A stretch of DNA of 43,305 bases from RHKX01 sp035759925. GTDB taxonomy: Bacteria > Actinomycetota > Thermoleophilia > Solirubrobacterales > 70-9. Made by a program: the position numbers and the translations under genes. How positions within the stretch are numbered: position 1 is the first letter of the stretch; each line of letters starts with the position of its first letter. The stretch lies in assembly GCA_035759925.1 (NCBI GenBank), contig DASTTY010000088.1, positions 1 to 43,305 on the forward strand, written 5' to 3'. Shown here one piece after another: positions 32,213-38,333 of the stretch. Below the pieces are notes generated by a model. It saw only the letters and a program-made list of their open reading frames with translations. It was not told where the DNA came from and searched no databases.

Positions 32213-33100
32213 TCAGCCTGCCGCCGCGTCCCGGGCGGCGGCGACGAACGCGGCCGCGAGCGGCGACGGGTCGCCGCGGCGGCGGGCGATGAACAGCGGC
32301 GAGCGATGGCGAGATCGAACCGCGACGAACTCGACCCCGGTCCGGCTCAGGAACCGGACCGACGCGGGCAGGACAGCGATTCCGAGACCGGCGGCGACCA
32401 GGCCGAGGACCGCCTGGATGCTGCTCGCCTCCTGGGCGATGTTGCCGGCTCCTCCCGCCTCCTGATTGATCGCGATGACCTGGTCGTAGAGGCTCGGGAC
32501 GACCTCCCGCGAGAGCATCACGAGCGGCTCGCCGACGATCGTCCGCGCGGCCACCGATTCGCGGCCGGCGAGCGGGCTCCCGCTCGGGATCGCCACGACC
32601 AGCTCCTCGTCGACGAGCTTCTCGAGGACGAGCTCGGACGCATCGACCGGCGGGCGCAGGAAGCCGACGTCGAGGCGCCCGGAGCGGAGGCCCTCGATCT
32701 GCGGGTCGACCCCGAGCTCGCGCAGCGTCAGGTCGACGTCGGGGCGGTCGGCGTGAAAGCGGCGGACGGCTTGCGGGACGATCATGCTCGCCGCGGTCTC
32801 GAGGAAGCCGACGGTCAGGTGACCGATCTCGCCGGCCGCGGCGCGCTGCGCCGCCCGGATCCCGAGCTCGACGTCGCCGAGGGCCCGCTCGGCGAAGCCG
32901 CGCAGCGCCTCGCCGGCCGGCGTCAGCCGGACCTCGCGACGGTTGCGGTCGAACAGCCGCGCCCCGATCGCATCCTCGAGACGTTGGATCTGCTGGCTGA
33001 TCGCCGGCTGCGCGATCCGGACCCGTTCGGCCGCGCGGCCGAAGTGGAGCTCGTCGGCGACGGCGAGGAAATAGCGCAGGTGGCGAAGCTCGACATCCAT
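32213..33100 (-). CDS. LysR-type transcriptional regulator
   Basis: A 295-residue LysR regulator: N-terminal winged helix (LRHLRYFLAVADELHFGRAAERVRIAQPAISQQIQRLE) and a C-terminal co-inducer domain with two Rossmann-like lobes (GHLTVGFLETAASMIVPQAV onward). ATG at 33100 lies at the edge of a 27-bp palindrome and diverges from a two-component system, the usual arrangement of a LysR protein and its target. Effector unknown. Confidence 0.92.
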   Translation of the reverse strand: MDVELRHLRYFLAVADELHFGRAAERVRIAQPAISQQIQRLEDAIGARLFDRNRREVRLTPAGEALRGFAERALGDVELGIRAAQRAAAGEIGHLTVGFLETAASMIVPQAVRRFHADRPDVDLTLRELGVDPQIEGLRSGRLDVGFLRPPVDASELVLEKLVDEELVVAIPSGSPLAGRESVAARTIVGEPLVMLSREVVPSLYDQVIAINQEAGGAGNIAQEASSIQAVLGLVAAGLGIAVLPASVRFLSRTGVEFVAVRSRHRSPLFIARRRGDPSPLAAAFVAAARDAAAG

Positions 33101-33126
33101 AAGGTCAGCTTTTCACAGCGACCTTA
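33100..33126. promoter_or_regulatory. Palindromic LysR-type operator
   Basis: TAAGGTC (33100-33106), a 13-nt spacer, then GACCTTA (33120-33126): a perfect 7-bp inverted repeat with the T-N11-A-like symmetry of LysR sites. It covers the LysR start and should allow autorepression and control of the divergent kinase gene. Confidence 0.65.
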
Positions 33127-33171
33127 AGCATATATTGGACTTCTGAAACGGGGCACTCTACGGTCGCCGCC

Positions 33172-33837
33172 ATGTCCGAGGTCCTCGAAACCACGCCGGC
33201 CGCCCCCGCCGACCACCCCTCCCGGGTCGCTCTCGCCGCCCAGGAGGCCGAGCGCAAGCGCGTCGCCCGCGAGCTCCACGACGAGGTGGGTCAGGGCCTC
33301 GTCGCGGTCGCGCTGATGGCCGAGCAGGCGGCCGCGAGTCCGCCCGACGATCCTTCCGGGAGCTTCGCGGAGATCGCTCGCCGCGTCCACTTCTACCTCG
33401 ACGAGCTGCGCCGGATCGCCCACGAGCTCCGGCCGGAGATGCTCGACGACCTCGGCCTCGAGGACGCCCTCGTCGCCCTCGCCGCCGGCACCGCCCGCGA
33501 CCGCGGGATCGTCGTCGATCGGCGCCTGCCCCGCGATCTCGGCCCGCTGACCGGCGAGCAGGAGCTCGTCGTCTACCGGGTCGCCCAGGAAGCGCTCGGC
33601 AACGTCGCCCGGCACTCCGGCGCGGCGCGCGCAGCGATCGGCATCGACCGGCACGGCGACCTGCTCACGCTCGAGGTCAGCGACGACGGCCGCGGGATCG
33701 ACCCCGGGCAGGCGCCCGGCGACGGGATCAAGGGCATGCGCGAGCGGGCCGCGCTCGTCGGCGGGCAGATCGAGATCGGCCCCGGCGCGGATGCGGGAAC
33801 CCGCGTCCGCCTGCTGCTTCCTGCCGAGGCGAGCTGA
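33172..33837 (+). CDS. Soluble sensor histidine kinase without input domain
   Basis: A 221-residue kinase reduced to HisKA_3 (H36 in ERKRVARELHDEVGQGL) and HATPase_c (YRVAQEALGNVARHSG, DDGRGIDPG). There is no membrane helix or PAS/GAF domain. Input may come through another protein, or the kinase may act on redox or metabolites directly. It lies 1 nt before its response regulator and is divergent from a LysR gene. ATG start at 33172. Confidence 0.9.
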   Translation: MSEVLETTPAAPADHPSRVALAAQEAERKRVARELHDEVGQGLVAVALMAEQAAASPPDDPSGSFAEIARRVHFYLDELRRIAHELRPEMLDDLGLEDALVALAAGTARDRGIVVDRRLPRDLGPLTGEQELVVYRVAQEALGNVARHSGAARAAIGIDRHGDLLTLEVSDDGRGIDPGQAPGDGIKGMRERAALVGGQIEIGPGADAGTRVRLLLPAEAS

Positions 33838-33838
33838 C

Positions 33839-34489
33839 GTGTCGGTCCCCCTGAAAGCGAGGATCCTCCTCGCCGACGATCACGAGATGGTCCGCGACGG
33901 GCTCGCTCTCGTCATCGACTCGGCGCCCGACCTCGAGGTCGCCGGGGTCGCGAGCGACGGCGTCGAAGCGCTGCGCGCAGTGTTGACCGGTGATTTCGAC
34001 CTCGCGGTGCTCGACGTATCGATGCCGCGGATGACCGGCATCAACGTCGCCCGTGAGGTGGTCCGCCAGCGCCCCGACGTTCGCGTCGTGATGCTCTCGA
34101 TGCACGACAACGAGCAGTACTTCCTCGCCGCGCTCGAGGCGGGCGCGAATGGCTACGTCCTCAAGTCGGCGGCCAACCGCGACCTGATCGAGGCCTGCCG
34201 CTGGGCGCTGCGGGGCGGCCCGTTCGTCCATCCGCGGATGGCGGGGGCGGCGATCTCCGAGCTCGCCGCCGCGGCCGAGGAGGGCGACGGCGGTCCGCTG
34301 ACTCCGCGCGAGGCCGACGTCGTCAAGCTGATCGCCGAGGGCTACACGAGCGAGGAGATCGGCGAGATGCTGATCATCAGCAGCCGCACCGTCGACCGGC
34401 ATCGCGCCAACGTCCTCGAGAAGCTCGGCATGCGAAACCGCGTCGAGCTGACCCGCTACGCGATCCGCAGCGGCCTCGTCGAAGCTTGA
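33839..34489 (+). CDS. NarL/FixJ-type response regulator
   Basis: A 216-residue regulator with phospho-acceptor D59 (LAVLDVSMPRM) and a LuxR-type helix-turn-helix (LTPREADVVKLIAEGYTSEEIGEMLIISSRTVDRHRANVLEKLGM). GTG at 33839 begins 1 nt after the kinase stop; a longer frame from 33791 would run inside the kinase gene. A strong hairpin follows the stop. Confidence 0.92.
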   Translation: MSVPLKARILLADDHEMVRDGLALVIDSAPDLEVAGVASDGVEALRAVLTGDFDLAVLDVSMPRMTGINVAREVVRQRPDVRVVMLSMHDNEQYFLAALEAGANGYVLKSAANRDLIEACRWALRGGPFVHPRMAGAAISELAAAAEEGDGGPLTPREADVVKLIAEGYTSEEIGEMLIISSRTVDRHRANVLEKLGMRNRVELTRYAIRSGLVEA

Positions 34490-34490
34490 T

Positions 34491-34524
34491 GCCCGCCGCC
34501 GCCGTCTAAGCGGCGGCGGCGGGC
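34491..34524. terminator. Bidirectional terminator, 14-bp perfect stem
   Basis: Arms 34491-34504 and 34511-34524 are perfectly complementary around the loop TCTAAG. It lies between convergent genes, and its right arm also encodes the alanine-rich last residues of the GreA-like protein. Confidence 0.75.
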
Positions 34525-34991
34525 TCGGCCCCGGAGATCGCCACGGCGACGATCTCGAGCGTCTGCTCGGCGCCGTTCGGCAGCTCGACGACGACCTCGT
34601 CGCCGGCGCTGCGGCCGAGGATCGCCTGGCCGATCGGCGAGGAGGCCGACACGCTGTCCCCGTCGATCGCCTCGTAGGCGCCGACGAGCCGCCGCTGCAT
34701 CTCCTTGCCGCCGGCGCGGATCGTCACGGTCGTGCCGAGGCTGACGACGTCGGTGGCGGCGTCGTCAGCGTCGACGATCCGCGCCGCGGCGAGGACCTCG
34801 GTCAGCGATCGCACCCGGGCGTTCGTGACCGCTTCCTCCTCGAGGAGTTGCAGGTAGTCGTCGTTCTCGGTCGCCTCTCCGAACTCGCGGATCCGCCGCA
34901 TCCGCCGCGGCAGCTCGACGCGGATCTCCTCCTGAAGCGCCTCGAGCTTCGCGCGGAGCTCGCGCTCGCCCTCGCGGGTGAGGAGAATCAT
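34506..34991 (-). CDS. greA: GreA/GreB-family transcription elongation factor
   Basis: A 161-residue protein, the normal GreA length. The N-terminal coiled coil begins LTREGERELRAKLEALQEEIRVELP, with the acidic tip GEATENDDYLQLLEEEA that enters the RNA polymerase secondary channel and stimulates cleavage of backtracked RNA. The C-terminal FKBP-like domain includes SPIGQAILGRSAGDEVVVELPNG. An upstream ATG at 35048 would add residues with low-GC third positions and is rejected. The C-terminus is a short polyalanine tail encoded by the terminator stem. A canonical greA may exist elsewhere in the genome; this copy diverges somewhat at the tip (usual GDLSENAEY). Confidence 0.87.
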   Translation of the reverse strand: MILLTREGERELRAKLEALQEEIRVELPRRMRRIREFGEATENDDYLQLLEEEAVTNARVRSLTEVLAAARIVDADDAATDVVSLGTTVTIRAGGKEMQRRLVGAYEAIDGDSVSASSPIGQAILGRSAGDEVVVELPNGAEQTLEIVAVAISGAEPAAAA

Positions 34992-35166
34992 GTTCGGGTC
35001 AGGTGGCGGTGCCGACTGCTCGGCAATCGTGTCTGGTCTCGCGGACATTGGCCAAGCATGGCCGCTCGGCGCACGCCGTGACATGGGTACCGATGCCCAT
35101 TCCCGGCGCCGCCGATACATGTTTCCGCCCATTGCCGGGTGCGCCGCCGAGGCCGAGACTGCCTGC

Positions 35167-35589
35167 ATGGGCATCGAGCAGATCAGACAGCGAGTCGAAC
35201 GCCGGCAGGTCCTTGCATCGGCCGGCCCTCCCCCAACCACGAAGCGGTCGCAGGCGATCGTCTACGAACGCTGCATGGACGTGGCCGAGGCCGCACAGGA
35301 GCTCGAACGGGTCGCTGCGACCGGCGGGACCGAGGACGCCGTGCCGGCGGCGCTCGGCTGTGTGACCTCGACGTTCGAATCGCTGGCGAACTCGATGTTG
35401 ATGATGCGCGGAGTCGTCCTTCGCGCTCACGAGGACGAGCCGACGACCCCGCCGGAGGCGGAGCGGCTCGCCCGGCTCCTCTACGCGATCGACCAGAACC
35501 TCCGGTTCGCGGCCCATGCCGCCGACCTCGGCTGCCGCGGCAGCGCGGAAGCGCCCGTCGAGGCGGGCGAGAGCGTTCGCGCCGGCTGA
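35167..35589 (+). CDS. Hypothetical helical protein
   Basis: A 140-residue protein with no family that I recognise. Predicted to be mainly alpha-helical (QIRQRVERRQVL; VAEAAQELERVAAT; PEAERLARLLYAIDQNLRFAAHAADL). Third-position GC is high within it but falls sharply upstream of 35167, which supports that ATG over longer frames; an ATG at 35275 is an alternative. Lies 37 nt upstream of a cupin gene on the same strand. Whether it is translated is not certain. Confidence 0.6.
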   Translation: MGIEQIRQRVERRQVLASAGPPPTTKRSQAIVYERCMDVAEAAQELERVAATGGTEDAVPAALGCVTSTFESLANSMLMMRGVVLRAHEDEPTTPPEAERLARLLYAIDQNLRFAAHAADLGCRGSAEAPVEAGESVRAG

Positions 35590-35626
35590 GCCGCCCGGCC
35601 GGACCACGGGATGTAGGGTCCCGGCA

Positions 35627-36025
35627 ATGGAGACCTGGTCGCTGAACGACCTCGAGGTGCGTCCCGGCAGCCCGGAGATCGTCGCCTCCACCGATGATGC
35701 CCGCGCGATCGTCATCGACCTCCCCGCCGGCGAGAGCCTCGACGACCACGAGGTCCACGAGTCGGCCTGGCTCGTCGTCCTCGCCGGCGAGATCGAGGTG
35801 ACGGCGCTCGCATCGTCGAAGGCCTTCAGCGGCGGCGTCGGCACCTTCGTCCGCTTCGATCCCGCCGAGCGCCACCGGGTCGACGCAACGAGCGATGCCC
35901 GGTTCCTGCTCCTCCTCACCCCCTGGCCCGGCCCCGGTCACCCGGGCACGCTCAGCCTCGAGGAGAAGGCGCGGGTCAGGGAACGGGCAGCCGAACGGGC
36001 CGATCGGTCCGGCCCGCCGAGCTGA
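35627..36025 (+). CDS. Cupin-fold protein
   Basis: A 132-residue cupin: AIVIDLPAGESLDDHEVHESAWLVVLAGEIEVTA supplies the first histidine/glutamate metal motif, and FDPAERHRVDATSDARFLLLLTPWPG the second histidine. Function unknown; such proteins resemble regulators or small-molecule isomerases. The ATG at 35627 begins the cupin fold cleanly. Its last 50 nt overlap the 3' end of the convergent hemQ gene, an unusually large antisense overlap. Confidence 0.82.
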   Translation: METWSLNDLEVRPGSPEIVASTDDARAIVIDLPAGESLDDHEVHESAWLVVLAGEIEVTALASSKAFSGGVGTFVRFDPAERHRVDATSDARFLLLLTPWPGPGHPGTLSLEEKARVRERAAERADRSGPPS

Positions 36026-36710
36026 CGAGCGCCGCGATCTCGGCCGGCGACCGGCGCCTGCCGGTGAGGAACGGCAACTCGTGGCGGGTGAAGCGTCGCG
36101 CTCCGGCCGCCCGCAGGTTCCGCATCAGGTCGGTGATCGTGCCGAGCCGGTCGGACTCGAACGCGAGCAGCCACTCGTAATCGCCGAGCCCGAAGGCGCT
36201 GACGGTGTTCGCCTGGACCGCGGGGAACTCGCGTCCCATCTTCCCGTGCTCGGAGAGCAGCTCGGCGCGCTCAGCGGCCGGCAGCAGGTACCAGTCGTGG
36301 GTCCGCACGTACGGATAGACGCAGACGAAGCCGAGCGGCTCGCGACCCTCGACGAACGCGGGCAGGTGCCCGGCGTTGAACTCAGCCGGCCGGTGGACCC
36401 CGATCGCGGTCCACCAGAGGTCGAGCATCGCGCCGAGCCGTGAGCGCTCGAAGCCGGCGAGCGCCTCCTGAAGCTCGACCGGGTCCGAGGCGATCAGCCA
36501 AAGCAGCAGATCGGCCTCGGCCCGGAACCCGGTCAAGTCGTAGACGCCGCGAAGGGTCACCTGCCCGAGGCGGCTCTCCACCTCGGCAGCGAGCTCGTCA
36601 GGCGCCGGGGCCGGCTCGCCGGGCTCGGGCCCGCGCGCGTGGAAGGCGCTGTAGGCGACCCAGCTCTCGGCGCCGCCGTCAGCCGCCGGATCTCCTCCGC
36701 CTACAGCCAC
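35976..36710 (-). CDS. hemQ: Coproheme decarboxylase HemQ (chlorite-dismutase family)
   Basis: A 244-residue HemQ, the enzyme that converts coproheme to haem b with peroxide in the coproporphyrin-dependent pathway of Gram-positive bacteria. Seen: the N-terminal WVAYSAFHARG, the repeat RGVYDLTGFRAEADLLLWLIA, the catalytic tyrosine Y132 in VYPYVRTHDWYLLP, the proximal histidine H155 in LLSEHGKMGR, and GLGDYEWLLAFESD. True chlorite dismutases carry an active-site arginine pattern not evident here. GTG start at 36710 overlaps the preceding membrane protein gene by 10 nt; a longer reading to 37001 runs inside it. Haem supply next to an oxidase and a ferredoxin suggests coordinated respiration genes. 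Confidence 0.88.
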   Translation of the reverse strand: MAVGGGDPAADGGAESWVAYSAFHARGPEPGEPAPAPDELAAEVESRLGQVTLRGVYDLTGFRAEADLLLWLIASDPVELQEALAGFERSRLGAMLDLWWTAIGVHRPAEFNAGHLPAFVEGREPLGFVCVYPYVRTHDWYLLPAAERAELLSEHGKMGREFPAVQANTVSAFGLGDYEWLLAFESDRLGTITDLMRNLRAAGARRFTRHELPFLTGRRRSPAEIAALVSSAGRTDRPVRLPVP

Positions 36711-37198
36711 GGCGTATCCCAGGCGAGGCCGATGCCGACGAGCGTACTGGCGGCCATGAACGCGATCACGGCCCCGTGTGCGGCGAGCGCCGGGGCCGCG
36801 GCGCCGACGGCGAGCGCTCGCCGGGCGATCGAAACCAGCGCTGCGAGGAGTGCGATACCGCCGACGACCACGAGCACCCGCGCGTCGGCCAGGACCCCGA
36901 CCGGGACCGCGATCAAGCCGGCCAGCCAGGCGGCGGCCTCGGGCATGGTTCGGCGGTCCGCCGCGGCCCCGAGACGCTCCTCGCCGAGCGCGAGCAACCA
37001 TGGTGCCAGCGCTCCGACGAGGACCAGATAGGCGATCAGCCAGCTGCCGTGATCGAACGGAGCGGCGATCCGGAGGACGACGGCGACCACGGCCGCGGCC
37101 GCACCGATCAGCGCCACGACGCGGATCGGGCGGCCGCTGCCGATCGTCCCCCGGCCTTCGAGGCTGAACCCGTCCGTCGCGACGTCCGGCTCAGCCAA
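36701..37198 (-). CDS. Small multi-pass membrane protein (hypothetical)
   Basis: A 165-residue protein with about five hydrophobic helices (IRVVALIGAAAAVVAVVLR; GSWLIAYLVLVGALAPWLLAL; AAAWLAGLIAVPVGVLA; VLVVVGGIALLAALVSIA; GAVIAFMAASTLVGIGLAW). Start is TTG at 37198, with AAGGG about 5 nt upstream; it overlaps the ferredoxin stop by 8 nt in the form TTGGCTGA, the same spacing as several other gene pairs here. Function unknown; it sits between ferredoxin and hemQ and is probably co-expressed with both. Confidence 0.72.
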   Translation of the reverse strand: MAEPDVATDGFSLEGRGTIGSGRPIRVVALIGAAAAVVAVVLRIAAPFDHGSWLIAYLVLVGALAPWLLALGEERLGAAADRRTMPEAAAWLAGLIAVPVGVLADARVLVVVGGIALLAALVSIARRALAVGAAAPALAAHGAVIAFMAASTLVGIGLAWDTPWL

Positions 37199-37460
37199 GG
37201 GTGCCCTTGAAGTAGGCGGCGTTGAGGGCGGTGAAGCGCTCCCACTCCGGCGGGACCTGCTCCTGCGCGTAGATCGCGTCGACCGGGCAGGCCTCCACAC
37301 ACGCGTCGCAGTCGATGCACTCGTCGGGATCGATGTAGAGCTGCTCGTGCGCCTCGTAGTCGGGCTCCTCGGGGGTCGGATGGATGCAATCCACCGGGCA
37401 GACCTCGACACACGAGTTGTCCTTCTCGCCGATGCACGGCTCCGTGATCACGTAGGTCAT
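37191..37460 (-). CDS. fdxA: 7Fe ferredoxin (FdxA-like)
   Basis: An 89-residue ferredoxin. The first cluster motif is C9-x7-C17-x3-C21-P, with C25 completing the second cluster (a [3Fe-4S] arrangement); the second is CIDCDACVEACP (C-x2-C-x2-C-x3-C, [4Fe-4S]). A C-terminal extension ends NAAYFKGTLG, as in mycobacterial FdxA. It carries low-potential electrons for oxidoreductases. GGAGG stands 6 nt before the ATG at 37460. A candidate operator lies 26 nt upstream, and the regulator gene diverges from it. Confidence 0.93.
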   Translation of the reverse strand: MTYVITEPCIGEKDNSCVEVCPVDCIHPTPEEPDYEAHEQLYIDPDECIDCDACVEACPVDAIYAQEQVPPEWERFTALNAAYFKGTLG

Positions 37461-37486
37461 TCACACCTCCGACTGGGATCGATGGA

Positions 37487-37509
37487 TTTACACAGGCTAC
37501 GTTTGCAAA
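37487..37509. promoter_or_regulatory. Candidate operator 2 (upstream of ferredoxin gene)
   Basis: Arm TTTACACA (7 of 8), 7-nt spacer, arm TTTGCAAA (7 of 8). Its edge lies 26 nt before the ferredoxin ATG (minus strand). Centre is 45 bp from operator 3. Confidence 0.65.
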
Positions 37510-37531
37510 ACCGTAGCAGCGAATCGGTTGC

Positions 37532-37554
37532 TTTGCACAGCCGCGATGTGCAAA
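37532..37554. promoter_or_regulatory. Candidate operator 3 (upstream of SufR-like regulator)
   Basis: Perfect 8-bp inverted repeat TTTGCACA-N7-TGTGCAAA ending 10 nt before the regulator ATG at 37565, ideally placed for autorepression. It serves as the reference for the other three sites. Confidence 0.75.
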
Positions 37555-37564
37555 ACTGGGCGGC

Positions 37565-38227
37565 ATGGAAGCGCCGGAGGGGCAGAGGCTGCTCGGACAG
37601 CCGACGCGGGCGCGTCTGTTCTCGACGCTCCGCGAGCTGCGCCGCGCCGCCACCACCGAGGAGCTGGCGACGGCGCTCGGCATGCACGCCAACGGCGTCC
37701 GCCGCCACCTCGAGCGGATGCATCGCGGCGGCCTGCTCGAGCGAAGCCGCCACAGGTACGGCCGCGGCCGCCCCCGCGACGAGTGGTCGATCGCGCCCGG
37801 CGCAAGCCCCGACGGCGGGCCACCCCGGGGCTACGCCGACGTCGCCCGCTGGCTTGCCCGCGCAGCTCCGACCGGGCCCGCCGGCCTGCGCCGGATCGAG
37901 CGGACCGGTCGCGAGATCGGTCGCGACCTCGTCGATGGCCCCGTCGACGAGGTCCCCGAGGCATTCCGGCGGGCGTTCGCCGCGCTCGGCTTTCAGCCCG
38001 AGGTCGAGGTCGGTCCCGACGGCGCGATGACCGCGAAGCTCTGCAACTGCCCGTACCGCGACTCGGTTCGCGAGAACCCGGACGTGATCTGCATCCTCCA
38101 TCGCGGCGTCACCGCCGGCGTCCTCGACACGCTCGACCCCGATGCGGAGATGGTCGGCTTCGAGCCCCACGATCCCGACCGGGCCGGCTGCATGGTCGAG
38201 GTCGCGCTCGCCCGCGCCGGGGACTGA
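37565..38227 (+). CDS. Winged-helix regulator with cysteine-rich C-terminus (COG2345/SufR-like)
   Basis: A 220-residue transcriptional regulator. The N-terminus is an ArsR/DeoR-like winged helix (LLGQPTRARLFSTLRELRRAATTEELATALGMHANGVRRHLERMHRGGLLER). The C-terminal domain carries four cysteines: C160, C162, C176 and C209 (LCNCPYRDSV, VICILHRG, AGCMVEV). Related COG2345 proteins such as SufR bind an iron-sulphur cluster through this region and regulate Fe-S or redox genes; the spacing here (x1, x13, x32) differs from SufR as I remember it. The perfect palindrome 10 nt before the start suggests autoregulation. Ferredoxin diverges from it; an oxidase subunit gene follows it. Cluster type and signal (oxygen, NO, Fe-S status) are open. 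Confidence 0.85.
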   Translation: MEAPEGQRLLGQPTRARLFSTLRELRRAATTEELATALGMHANGVRRHLERMHRGGLLERSRHRYGRGRPRDEWSIAPGASPDGGPPRGYADVARWLARAAPTGPAGLRRIERTGREIGRDLVDGPVDEVPEAFRRAFAALGFQPEVEVGPDGAMTAKLCNCPYRDSVRENPDVICILHRGVTAGVLDTLDPDAEMVGFEPHDPDRAGCMVEVALARAGD

Positions 38228-38272
38228 CTCCCCCTTCGATAAGCCGGGCCTATCAACGAGCGCCTGACAGAT

Positions 38273-38295
38273 ATTGGACACACGATGTGTAGATA
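38273..38295. promoter_or_regulatory. Candidate operator 4 (upstream of ctaD-like gene)
   Basis: Arm ATTGGACA (6 of 8), 7-nt spacer, arm TGTAGATA (5 of 8). Weakest of the four but with the same exact spacing; located 38 nt before the ATG of the oxidase gene, in a short AT-rich patch. Confidence 0.5.
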
Positions 38296-38333
38296 ACTAG
38301 CCTCGGGCCGGCGCGCTTTCGCCGCGCCCGCCA

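Noticed and set aside
33130..33155. Possible fifth operator beginning ATTGGACT upstream of the soluble kinase
   Set aside because: Only the left arm matches (5 of 8); the right arm at the required spacing shows no similarity.
35049..35240. Longer GreA start
   Set aside because: Upstream codons have low third-position GC and no homology; GreA length is normal from 34991.
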